From NCBI GenBank assembly GCA_020061355.1, contig JAGUYK010000039.1, forward strand, positions 1 through 64,000: a DNA stretch of 64,000 nucleotides, written 5' to 3'. This DNA is from Ignavibacteriales bacterium (GTDB lineage: Bacteria; Bacteroidota; Ignavibacteria; Ignavibacteriales; Melioribacteraceae). Every line of letters begins with the position of its first letter. Within the stretch, counting starts at the first letter, position 1. A program made the translations under genes and the position numbers. A model generated the notes under the pieces. That model ran no database searches, was not told the origin of the DNA, and saw only the letters and a list, made by a program, of their open reading frames with translations. Positions 1 through 7,862 of this stretch are shown piece after piece.

Positions 1-1
1 A

Positions 2-145
2 GTGGATTCCGAAAAAGGATTAACCTTAGGTTTTGGTTTGAACTATCGGATATTTGAGTTGGTGAAAGCAAAAATTGATTATGCCTATCAGGATTTCGGC
101 AGACTTAAAAGTGTGCATTATTTTTCAATCGGAATAGTATTCTGA
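2..145 (+). CDS. C-terminal end of a PorV/PorQ-like outer-membrane protein (partial)
   Basis: The reading frame is open from the window edge to a TGA at 143-145 and gives the last 47 residues of a protein that starts outside the window. The tail alternates hydrophobic and polar residues (KIDYAYQDFG, then HYFSIGIVF) and ends in an aromatic residue, as the last strands of outer-membrane beta barrels do. It closely resembles the end of the PorV-like protein at 38,412-39,419 (IDYAYQPFG, HRFSFNFAF). I infer the same family, which in this phylum is tied to type IX secretion or to surface-protein operons. Only the last two strands are visible, so the specific function cannot be assigned. Confidence 0.6.
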   Translation: MDSEKGLTLGFGLNYRIFELVKAKIDYAYQDFGRLKSVHYFSIGIVF

Positions 146-169
146 TATTATATTAGAAATGTGATATTT

Positions 170-221
170 AACCTGATATTCCATGTACTCTTTATTGTGT
201 TAATTACCGGAATATCAGGTT
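170..221. terminator. 13-bp perfect inverted repeat downstream of the partial barrel gene
   Basis: AACCTGATATTCC (170-182) is perfectly inverted as GGAATATCAGGTT (209-221), with a 26-nt loop. It starts 25 nt after the stop codon of the partial gene and is followed by T-rich sequence. It could terminate that transcript. The long loop and the lack of a clean U-tract right after the stem make a protein-binding dyad possible too. Confidence 0.4.
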
Positions 222-270
222 TAGTATTTTGTAAAATTTTACCGGAAGTAATTCTATATGCACATTACGG

Positions 271-324
271 ATGAGAAAATTAAAAACATGAAAATTCTCA
301 TCTATAAAAAAAACTTATGAGAAT
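271..324 (+). promoter_or_regulatory. Alternative 8-bp pairings that include the amidase start codon
   Basis: ATTCTCAT at 294-301 can pair with ATGAGAAT at 317-324, whose first three bases are the amidase start codon. Its 3' part can instead pair with the upstream GATGAGAA at 270-277. The two pairings exclude each other. No clear Shine-Dalgarno sequence lies before the start. The layout would allow RNA-structure control of initiation, but the region is AT-rich and short complementary words can arise by chance. Confidence 0.25.
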
Positions 325-928
325 ATCACAAAACCTCCTATCCGGATATTTGCTTATTGCTTTGCTTTTCGGATGCACTGCATCCAGACAAAGCTTCTTA
401 ACTGAATTTGAAAGCGGAATCATAGCCGTTCAGCAATGGGGTGGTTCACCTGCTATAGATTCTCTTGGGCAAAAACATTCTATCACTCACATTACACTTC
501 ATCATCAGGGCGAACCTTTTCCTAAGGGGAGAAATCCGGTTCAGTATCTCAGGAATCTTCAATCATGGTCAAGAAGTGAAAAACACTGGATCGATATTCC
601 TTACCATTATATCATTGATCTGGAAGGGAAGGTATATGAAGGGAGAAATATTATTTATGCAGGCGATACGAATACCGAATATGATCCTAAGGGACACGCA
701 CTAATTGAAGTGGTCGGTAATTTTGAAGAGGTTGAACCAAACCCTCAGCAGCTCAATGCAGTAGTAAAAACAATGACCTGGTTAGCAATTAAATATAATG
801 TTCCCGTTGAATTAATCTGTGGGCATAAGGATTACTCTGCGCAGACGGTGTGCCCTGGAAAAAATCTTTATCGGTACCTGGAAAGTGGCTACTTCCAGAA
901 AAAAGTTAAGGAAAATCTTTCTAAATAA
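317..928 (+). CDS. N-acetylmuramoyl-L-alanine amidase, Amidase_2/PGRP type, lipoprotein
   Basis: This is a 203-aa zinc amidase expected to cut the bond between MurNAc and the stem peptide of peptidoglycan. The N-terminus is a lipoprotein signal with lipobox LLFGC (Cys20), so it should be anchored in the envelope. The Amidase_2 fold follows: TLHHQG near residues 60-64 supplies the first zinc histidine, IPYHYIID around residue 97 is the conserved core strand, and GHKDYSAQTVCPG near residues 175-188 supplies the second histidine and the cysteine-type last ligand seen in PGRPs and phage amidases. It stands alone, before a run of amino-sugar genes. The family call is firm. Its place in the salvage pathway is inferred from context. 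Confidence 0.88.
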   Translation: MRISQNLLSGYLLIALLFGCTASRQSFLTEFESGIIAVQQWGGSPAIDSLGQKHSITHITLHHQGEPFPKGRNPVQYLRNLQSWSRSEKHWIDIPYHYIIDLEGKVYEGRNIIYAGDTNTEYDPKGHALIEVVGNFEEVEPNPQQLNAVVKTMTWLAIKYNVPVELICGHKDYSAQTVCPGKNLYRYLESGYFQKKVKENLSK

Positions 929-1152
929 AATTTACTCTACTTACCGGATTCCAGTTAAGAAAATTTCTAACAGATAATTAAGAAGTTCTTTTCAGATCAT
1001 AAAACAGGTTTAAATCTTTTTTTGACTTTCTTAGATTTAATGATGATCTCGATTTATAAGGACAGATAATTTTTTTGATAAAAAATTATGTAATTTTTTG
1101 ATGAATTTTGCCAAATTAATTATCGAAGTGAAAAAAGAGCTTTAGGATAAAT

Positions 1153-2301
1153 ATGAAAACAGAACGGCTAATCTCACTCGATGCATTCCGCGGATTCACA
1201 ATTGCCGGAATGATTCTGGTAAATAACCCAGGTTTTTGGGCAGATATTTATCCCCAACTAAGACACGCCGAATGGAATGGCTGGACATTTACAGATTGGA
1301 TATTTCCATTTTTTCTTTGGATTGTCGGTGTTGCAATGACATTTTCATTTGCGGCTCGTTCTTCCAAAGGAGATTCAAGATCGAAATTATTGTTAAATGT
1401 CTTCCGGCGATCTGCAATAATCTTTGCTCTTGGATTATTTCTTGCCGGATTCCCATTCGGACTTCTTTGGAATCACAATTTTAATTTGGGATCAATTCGC
1501 ATTCCCGGTGTATTACAGCGCATCGCAGTCTGCTATTTGATCAGCTCGATCGTTTTTCTTTACACATCAAGACGCGGACAAATCATTTTAATCATTCTTC
1601 TATTTGTTTCATATTGGTTTATGATGTTCTATATACCGGTTCCGGAGTTCAGCGCCGGATTATTTGAAAAAGGGAAAAACTTCGCCGCATATATCGATTC
1701 TCTTATATTAAGCGGACACATGTGGAGCGCAACTAAAACGTGGGACCCAGAAGGAATAATTAGCACTATCCCTGCTATTGCTACAACACTAATGGGAGCT
1801 TTAACCGGAGATTATCTTCGAAGATCTGAACATAGCAAGATTGAAAAATCTGCATGGATGTTTGTTTCAGGCGCTGCTCTTCTTTTAATCGGAGCCATAC
1901 TTGATATGTGGATGCCGATTAATAAAAGTTTATGGACGGTATCTTATTCTATCTTCATGGGCGGATGGGCATTGTGCATTTTCGGAATTTTTTATTTTCT
2001 GATCGATGCAAAAAGTATTAAAGCATGGGCACATCCCTTCGTTGTTTATGGAATGAATGCAATTTTTGTATTTGTCCTTTCTGGTGTAATTGGAAAAACT
2101 CTCGGAATATGGAAATTTAATGTTCAATTAACCGATGGGACTTATGCAAATGTTTCTATTAAGAATATTATAATGCAGAATATTTTTGAACCTTATTTTT
2201 CTCCTCTAAATGCATCGCTCGGATTTGCCATTAGTTTCATAATGGTAATGTATCTAATAATATGGATCATGTATAAGAAAAAAATATTTATAAAAGTGTA
2301 A
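1153..2301 (+). CDS. NagX-like DUF5009 membrane acyltransferase (HGSNAT homologue)
   Basis: This 382-aa polytopic membrane protein opens with RLISLDAFRGFTIAGMILVNN, the signature of the DUF5009/COG4299 family. That family includes lysosomal heparan-alpha-glucosaminide N-acetyltransferase and bacterial NagX. About ten hydrophobic helices follow, with the typical W/F-rich TDWIFPFFLWIVGVA segment near residue 50. Human HGSNAT carries acetyl groups across the membrane to glucosamine. NagX occurs in GlcNAc-utilisation regulons of Proteobacteria. Neighbouring glycosidases and amino-sugar genes suggest a role in acetylating or handling glucosamine-containing wall fragments. That substrate is an inference. 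An AGGAT ribosome-binding site lies just before the ATG. Confidence 0.8.
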   Translation: MKTERLISLDAFRGFTIAGMILVNNPGFWADIYPQLRHAEWNGWTFTDWIFPFFLWIVGVAMTFSFAARSSKGDSRSKLLLNVFRRSAIIFALGLFLAGFPFGLLWNHNFNLGSIRIPGVLQRIAVCYLISSIVFLYTSRRGQIILIILLFVSYWFMMFYIPVPEFSAGLFEKGKNFAAYIDSLILSGHMWSATKTWDPEGIISTIPAIATTLMGALTGDYLRRSEHSKIEKSAWMFVSGAALLLIGAILDMWMPINKSLWTVSYSIFMGGWALCIFGIFYFLIDAKSIKAWAHPFVVYGMNAIFVFVLSGVIGKTLGIWKFNVQLTDGTYANVSIKNIIMQNIFEPYFSPLNASLGFAISFIMVMYLIIWIMYKKKIFIKV

Positions 2302-2351
2302 TTTCTATCTAAATATTCTATTGATATTCATTTGTGCTACAAGCAGTACTC

Positions 2352-2380
2352 CAGCAATTGACAGCAGAATCAAATTGCTG
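2352..2380 (+). terminator. Possible weak terminator hairpin
   Basis: CAGCAATT (2352-2359) and AATTGCTG (2373-2380) form an 8-bp stem with a 13-nt loop, about 50 nt after the acyltransferase stop. A run of six T lies only about a dozen bases further on, so it is not a textbook intrinsic terminator. It does fall where one is expected, between this gene and the GH2 gene. Confidence 0.3.
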
Positions 2381-2483
2381 TTACCAGGAATTTTTTGCAT
2401 CTTGAATTAGTAATTGCATCTGTCCCCATTTATAAAGAGGTAATTAATTTTCTAATCTTATATATATCATTTAAGAGAAAAAA

Positions 2484-2559
2484 ATGGTTCGATTGACAGG
2501 TTATTCTATAAAGCCTTTTCTGATTTTTATGATTTTTTTTCATATTAAGTATCCCTTCA
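2484..2559 (+). other. Signal-peptide segment out of frame with the GH2 gene
   Basis: An ATG at 2484 after AAGAGAAAAAA begins MVRLTGYSIKPFLIFMIFF, which then runs out of frame. Removing one T from the eight-T run at 2533-2540 would join it to ILSIPSMFSAQ and the GH2 body, giving a textbook Sec signal peptide with its cleavage site at FSA-Q. Without the shift the enzyme starts at Met 2560 and has no export signal. This is either an assembly error in a homopolymer, a real frameshift, or a slippage-prone tract that switches export. Confidence 0.65.
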
Positions 2560-4956
2560 ATGTTTAGTGCACAAATTCAGGACCAGGGACGTGAACGTTT
2601 ATCATTAGATTTTAACTGGAAGTTTCAGTTGGGCGACCATAAAGGTGCGGAAAAAATTTCTTTTGATGACAGCAACTGGAGAATTCTGGATCTTCCTCAC
2701 GACTGGAGTATTGAAGGCAAATATGATGAGAACGAACCGACCGGAAGCAGCGGAGGTTATTTACCAACAGGAATAGGATGGTACCGCCGTTCTATCGATA
2801 TATCTAAAAATGATCTTAAGAAGAAAGTATTTATTGAGTTTGACGGAATTTATATGAATAGCGATGTCTGGATCAATGGACATCATCTTGGGAATTATCC
2901 ATTCGGATACAGCAGTTTCTATTACGAACTAACGCCATACCTCTCTCCCGGTCAAAACATAATTGCCGTTCGCGTTGATAATTCCTTACAGCCTAATACA
3001 AGGTGGTATTCAGGATCCGGTATTTATAGACATGTCTGGATTACAAAGAAGAATCCTCTTCATATTGAACATTGGGGAGTTTATGTTACCACACCAATTG
3101 TCACAAAAGACTCTGCCTGTGTGGTTACTAAAACATCAATAAAAAATAAATCCGGAAAAAATAAAAGAATTATTCTGGAAGCAATTTTAAAAAATAGTGA
3201 TGGTGTTATAATAGCAAAGACCAAAACACCACTTAATATTGATTCGGGAAACCAGGAAACTATTTCGCAAAAACTAAACGTAAAAACACCTCAATTGTGG
3301 TCTATTAATTCTCCCAATCTTTATAATCTGCACACAATTTTAGTTGAAGATAAAAATAGAATTGATGAAGTCGTAACAAAAGTAGGAATTAGAGAAATCG
3401 AGTACGATGTAGATAAAGGTTTCTTCCTGAACGGTGAGCATGTTAAAATGAACGGAGTCTGTTTACATCACGATGGTGGAGCAGTAGGAGCCGCTGTACC
3501 GATTAAGGTTTGGGAAAGAAGATTAAAAATATTAAAAGAGATGGGTTGCAATGCAATCAGAACTTCACACAATCCTCCGGCACCGGAGTTTTTAGATCTT
3601 TGTGATGAAATGGGTTTTCTTGTAATGGACGAACCTTTTGATGAATGGAGAATCGGAAAACGGAAATATGGCTATTACCAATATTTTGATGAGTGGTGGA
3701 AAAAAGATTTGGTTTCTATGATTCACAGGGATAGAAATCATCCTTCCATTGTGTTGTGGAGTGCAGGCAACGAAATTCCGGAACAGAAAACCGAGGATGG
3801 TCATGGACTGCTAAAATTACTTGTTGATGTTTTTCATGAAGAAGATCCCGCCCGACTTGTTACATTAGGATGCGATAATATTGCTGCTGATGGCGGCGCA
3901 ACAACTCTCGAATTTCTTAAAGGTCTCGATATCGTCGGTTATAATTATGTAGACCGCTGGCACGAACGTCGTGAATTGTACTATAGTATTGACAGGCATG
4001 CCCATCCCGATTGGAAAATGATCGGAACAGAAAGCACATCGAACAGCGGGGGTATTCGCGGAGGATATTCACTTGGTGATAATCCGAATGTCGTAAATCC
4101 TAATTATAATTTCAGAATGATCGATACCGAGCAGCTATGGAAATTTGTTTCCAAACATGATTACGTAATTGGTGATTTTATGTGGACGGGTATCGGCTAT
4201 CTGGGAGAATCTGTTTGGCCTGCCAAGAATGACAATTTTGGTGTTATGGATTTATGCGGATTTCCAAAAGATGGTTATTATTTTTATAAGAGTCAGTGGA
4301 CCTCTGAACCAATGATTCATCTTTTCCCGCACTGGAACTGGCAGGGACGGGAAGGTCAAATAATTCCGGTGCTTTGCTATACAAACTGCGATGCTGTTGA
4401 ACTATTCTTAAACGAAAGATCATTTGGTGAAAAAAGATTAGAGTTCCCAAGGCAGGGAAATTCAGGGGGATGGAACTTATATGACAAACCGCAAATTCAT
4501 CCAACTACATCGGATCTGCATCTTCAATGGGATGTTTCTTATACTCCGGGTACTTTAAAAGCTGTAGGTAAAAAAGGTGGGAAAATTGTATTCACAAAAG
4601 AAATACGAACTACTGATATACCATATGCAATTAAATTAAAAGTAGATAGGAAAACAATTGTAGCTGACGGCAGAGATGTTGTACATGTTGAAGTCCTCGT
4701 TGTTGATAAAAATGATAATATTGTACCGACTGCAAATAACATGGTTTACTTTACTCTTGAAGGCGAAGGGAAAATAATTGGTGTAGATAACGGGAATCCA
4801 TTCGACCATGATTCTTATAAAGGGAACCAAAGAAGTGTTTTTAACGGAATGGGATTAGTGATAATTCAATCAACTCAAAATAGTGGTGAAATTAAAATTG
4901 TTGCAAAATCTGAAGGACTTAAATCAGCTGAAATAAATTGCAGTGTCATCAAATAA
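2560..4956 (+). CDS. Glycoside hydrolase family 2 (beta-galactosidase-like)
   Basis: The 798 residues show the full GH2 layout: sugar-binding jelly roll (about 20-190), Ig-like domain (190-290), TIM barrel (295-600), then DUF4982-like and C-terminal Ig-like domains of the Glyco_hydro2_C5 kind. NGVCLHHDGG, the IRTSHNPPAPEFLDLCDEMG run and WSAGNE (acid/base Glu405) are visible, and Glu491 in MIGTES is the likely nucleophile. GH2 enzymes release terminal beta-linked sugars, and the exact sugar (galactose, glucuronate, mannose) cannot be told from these motifs. The true start is probably 2484, through a one-base frameshift (see the signal-peptide entry). The enzyme would then act in the periplasm or outside the cell. 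Confidence 0.88.
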   Translation: MFSAQIQDQGRERLSLDFNWKFQLGDHKGAEKISFDDSNWRILDLPHDWSIEGKYDENEPTGSSGGYLPTGIGWYRRSIDISKNDLKKKVFIEFDGIYMNSDVWINGHHLGNYPFGYSSFYYELTPYLSPGQNIIAVRVDNSLQPNTRWYSGSGIYRHVWITKKNPLHIEHWGVYVTTPIVTKDSACVVTKTSIKNKSGKNKRIILEAILKNSDGVIIAKTKTPLNIDSGNQETISQKLNVKTPQLWSINSPNLYNLHTILVEDKNRIDEVVTKVGIREIEYDVDKGFFLNGEHVKMNGVCLHHDGGAVGAAVPIKVWERRLKILKEMGCNAIRTSHNPPAPEFLDLCDEMGFLVMDEPFDEWRIGKRKYGYYQYFDEWWKKDLVSMIHRDRNHPSIVLWSAGNEIPEQKTEDGHGLLKLLVDVFHEEDPARLVTLGCDNIAADGGATTLEFLKGLDIVGYNYVDRWHERRELYYSIDRHAHPDWKMIGTESTSNSGGIRGGYSLGDNPNVVNPNYNFRMIDTEQLWKFVSKHDYVIGDFMWTGIGYLGESVWPAKNDNFGVMDLCGFPKDGYYFYKSQWTSEPMIHLFPHWNWQGREGQIIPVLCYTNCDAVELFLNERSFGEKRLEFPRQGNSGGWNLYDKPQIHPTTSDLHLQWDVSYTPGTLKAVGKKGGKIVFTKEIRTTDIPYAIKLKVDRKTIVADGRDVVHVEVLVVDKNDNIVPTANNMVYFTLEGEGKIIGVDNGNPFDHDSYKGNQRSVFNGMGLVIIQSTQNSGEIKIVAKSEGLKSAEINCSVIK

Positions 4957-5020
4957 TTTTAATGATAAGGGAGTTTTTTCTATTTTATGAATAGTAGCAT
5001 ACAATTCTAAACGTGTTTAA

Positions 5021-6082
5021 ATGTTAAATAGTAATTCAGAATATTCGCTCGATCAGAAAATCGGGCAGATGATAATAACCGGTTTCCGGGGAACAACGAT
5101 TAATGAAAAATCAGTTGTTGTTAAATCAATCCAGGAGTATCATTTAGGTAGTCTCTGGCTGGTTGATAATGATGGTCCAATGTCGGAAACTATTGGAAAT
5201 ATTGAGTCTCCTGCACAATTAAAAACACTTACCAATAATCTTCAATCGTATGGTAATAATTCACTTCTACTTGCAATAGATGCCGAAGGAGGCGAGGTGA
5301 TTCGATTGAAAGAGAAACATGGATTTCCACAGATACCTTCAGCAAAGTATTTCGGTGATTTGGATAATCCTCAGCTTACTAGTACAAATGCAGAATTGGT
5401 TGCATCTTTACTTAAAGAGGCAGGCGTTAATATCAATTTTGCTCCGATAGTAGATGTGAATTCCAATCCAGAATGTCCTGTGATAGGAAAACGTGGTCGC
5501 AGCTTTTCCGCTGATCCTGAAAAAGTATTTATTCATGCTAAAGAATTTATTTCGGCTCATCATGAAAAAAATATTGCTACTTGTCTTAAACATTTTCCCG
5601 GACATGGAAGCTCATTGGAGGATACACATAACGGATTTGTTGATGTTTCCCGTACCTGGTCTGAAGCAGAAATTGTTCCATATAAAATTTTAATTGCTGA
5701 AGATCTCGTAGACTCAATAATGACAGCACATATTTTTAATTCCAATTTGGATAATAAATATCCTGCGACACTTTCAAAGAAAATAATAACCGGTCTGCTA
5801 AGAGAAAAGTTGGGATTTGATGGAGTAATTTTTACAGATGATCTTATTATGAAAGCTATAGATGATCATTATACATATGAAGAGGCAATAGAACTTGCAT
5901 TGAATGCAGGTATCGATATTATTGTTCAGGGTAATGCAGCTAAGTATAATCCTGATATTGTTGCAAACACTTTTGAAACGATCAAAAGGTTGATTGAATC
6001 AGGAAAAGTAACGCTCGAAAGAATTGACGAATCTTTCAATCGGATTATAGCATTGAAAAGGAGATTTGGTCTAGCGATTTAA
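5021..6082 (+). CDS. Glycoside hydrolase family 3, NagZ-like beta-N-acetylhexosaminidase
   Basis: This 353-aa single-domain GH3 enzyme has the length and motifs of NagZ. KHFPGHGSSLEDTH at about 190-203 carries the Lys-His substrate motif and the His of the Asp-His acid/base dyad typical of GH3 hexosaminidases. The nucleophile is probably Asp273 in FTDDL. NagZ removes GlcNAc from GlcNAc-anhydroMurNAc peptides during wall recycling. No signal peptide is evident at the chosen start (MLNSNSEYSLDQKIGQMI), which fits cytosolic action after AmpG import. The gene lies 65 nt after the GH2 gene. I left the gene symbol empty because phospho-lytic and non-NagZ GH3 hexosaminidases look similar. Confidence 0.85.
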   Translation: MLNSNSEYSLDQKIGQMIITGFRGTTINEKSVVVKSIQEYHLGSLWLVDNDGPMSETIGNIESPAQLKTLTNNLQSYGNNSLLLAIDAEGGEVIRLKEKHGFPQIPSAKYFGDLDNPQLTSTNAELVASLLKEAGVNINFAPIVDVNSNPECPVIGKRGRSFSADPEKVFIHAKEFISAHHEKNIATCLKHFPGHGSSLEDTHNGFVDVSRTWSEAEIVPYKILIAEDLVDSIMTAHIFNSNLDNKYPATLSKKIITGLLREKLGFDGVIFTDDLIMKAIDDHYTYEEAIELALNAGIDIIVQGNAAKYNPDIVANTFETIKRLIESGKVTLERIDESFNRIIALKRRFGLAI

Positions 6083-6084
6083 TT

Positions 6085-6104
6085 CACTACCCGTTTGTGT
6101 ATTG
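6085..6104 (-). promoter_or_regulatory. Weak copy of the locus operator (site D)
   Basis: Read on the minus strand this is CAATACACAAACGGGTAGTG, which matches the consensus AACTACAYAATNGGGTRGTT at 15 of 19 defined positions. It lies 77-96 nt upstream of the phosphodiester glycosidase start. Unlike the copies at 10,816, 26,560 and 30,613, it has no convincing -10 hexamer at the same distance. It is the least certain member of the set. Confidence 0.35.
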
Positions 6105-6180
6105 CTTATCATACTTTTTTCCGCATCTTTTAAACACAGCTTTTATTTCATATTGAGACTTTTATAAGGTAGTTATCAAA

Positions 6181-7824
6181 ATGAAACCGATCAAAATTAT
6201 GATAGTAATTCTGTTGTTATCAAACTTATTAAATGCGCAGCAAATTATATGGACCAACAAAACATCAAATTACAATTTACCATCCGGGATAGAAATTTAT
6301 GAAGGGTCGCGTCAATCACCGCTGCTCAAGATTTACTATGTGGATGCCGATCTGAACAATCCCGATTTATGTATTAGACCTTACATCAGCAGTACAAATT
6401 ATTCTGTTGATAATTTCAACGATATAGTAGGTGCATATGCTTCTGTTAACGGCGGGTTCTTTGGCGGGAATGTTTCTTACTCAACAGTTGTTTATCCATC
6501 CGAAGTGAAGGCGGCAAATGTTTCTTCCGTAAGCAGAAATTCCAAAACCTATCCCGTAATAAGAAGTATGTTTAGTATGAAAACAGATCGCACTTTTTCT
6601 GTTGATTGGATATATCATTTCGGTAATACAATTGAAGACATTTACAAATTCTCGTCTCCGCTGCCATATACAAACAATGATCTAAATCCACAACCCGTTC
6701 CGCTTAAATCGAATGGAGAAAAATTAAACAACCTTCTTTCGGGAATAGGCGGGGCTCCTGTTTTGATTAAGGATGGAAAGATAAATATCTCTTATAACGA
6801 AGAAATAATGTGGGGATCCGGAGTCGGGTATGATAATCGGGATCCGAGAACTGCTGTGGGATATAAAAGTAACAAACACGTGATTATGTTGGTGGCAGAT
6901 GGAAGGGGAAGTACAAGTGAAGGTGTTTCATTAATTGAACTTGCTCAGATTATGAATGATATTGGCTGTTATGAAGCTATCAACCTTGACGGAGGCGGCT
7001 CCACTCAATTGGCTATCGGTAAATCTTATGTGAATTCACCGGCGGGAATAAGACCGGTTCCCACCATTCTTTCTGTAGTTCACTCTGATTCGGTAAAAAG
7101 TATTTCTAAACCTCTTTTTGAAAAGATTATTGACACAGAGGATAATTCAGTTGTTAAAGTGGGAAGTTGGTTCGAATCGGCAAATGCCGGTTATTACGGA
7201 ACTTCAAAATCACTTTTACTAACACGAGGAAACGGTGCTAACTTTATTAAGTATTCTTTGAATCTCCCGGCTGATAATAAATATGAGATTTATGCATGGT
7301 GGGTTTCTGCTTCTAACAGATGTACCGATACACCATATATTGTTCATCATAAAGAAAAATCTGATACAGTCCGTGTAGACCAGACTAAAAATGGTTCATC
7401 ATGGCAGAAATTAGGTTCATTTACTTTCACTGCCGATTCAAATGCTTATGTGATCATCAGTGATGCGGCGACCTCAGGAACTTACGTTACTGCGGATGCA
7501 ATTAAAATAATTTCTTATCAGAATGTTACTGATGTAAATTATAAAGAAAATAAACTTCCGACCGGTTTTTATCTTTCACAAAATTATCCGAATCCATTTA
7601 ATCCGGTAACTACTATCAGTTATGGTCTGCCGTTAGAAGGACCTGTTGAATTGAAAGTCTTTGACGTATTAGGTAGAGAAGTAAAAGAACTTGTTAATCA
7701 ATTTCAATTGTCTGGTTATTATCAGGTTATCTTGAATGGAATTGACTTATCGAGTGGAGTTTATTTTTACCGACTGAAAGGAGCCGGATTTCAGGAAGCA
7801 AGAAAACTCATGTTATTGAAATAA
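6181..7824 (+). CDS. T9SS-secreted phosphodiester glycosidase (NAGPA domain) with golvesin-like domain
   Basis: A signal peptide (residues 1-19, ending NLLNA) is followed by an NAGPA-type phosphodiester-glycosidase domain (about 75-300). Its hallmarks are NGGFFGG, DGRG and the INLDGGGSTQLAIG segment. Next comes a golvesin-C-terminal-like beta domain (about 315-445, YEIYAWWVSA). The last 85 residues are a T9SS sorting domain with YPNPFNP. NAGPA enzymes uncover sugars by hydrolysing sugar-1-phosphodiester bonds. In a peptidoglycan-degrading locus, plausible substrates are GlcNAc-phosphodiester linkages such as those tying teichoic acids to the wall of Gram-positive prey. That substrate is inference. 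Site D lies upstream. Confidence 0.82.
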   Translation: MKPIKIMIVILLLSNLLNAQQIIWTNKTSNYNLPSGIEIYEGSRQSPLLKIYYVDADLNNPDLCIRPYISSTNYSVDNFNDIVGAYASVNGGFFGGNVSYSTVVYPSEVKAANVSSVSRNSKTYPVIRSMFSMKTDRTFSVDWIYHFGNTIEDIYKFSSPLPYTNNDLNPQPVPLKSNGEKLNNLLSGIGGAPVLIKDGKINISYNEEIMWGSGVGYDNRDPRTAVGYKSNKHVIMLVADGRGSTSEGVSLIELAQIMNDIGCYEAINLDGGGSTQLAIGKSYVNSPAGIRPVPTILSVVHSDSVKSISKPLFEKIIDTEDNSVVKVGSWFESANAGYYGTSKSLLLTRGNGANFIKYSLNLPADNKYEIYAWWVSASNRCTDTPYIVHHKEKSDTVRVDQTKNGSSWQKLGSFTFTADSNAYVIISDAATSGTYVTADAIKIISYQNVTDVNYKENKLPTGFYLSQNYPNPFNPVTTISYGLPLEGPVELKVFDVLGREVKELVNQFQLSGYYQVILNGIDLSSGVYFYRLKGAGFQEARKLMLLK

Positions 7825-7829
7825 GGAAA

Positions 7830-7853
7830 CTTTTCCGGTTAGTTTTGGAAAAG
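7830..7853. terminator. Hairpin between convergent genes
   Basis: CTTTTCC (7830-7836) and GGAAAAG (7847-7853) form a 7-bp stem with a 10-nt loop, between the stop codons of the glycosidase (+) and the serine hydrolase (-). It could act as a bidirectional terminator. The stem is AT-rich and T-runs are short, so support is moderate at best. Confidence 0.35.
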
Positions 7854-7862
7854 AGATTAACT

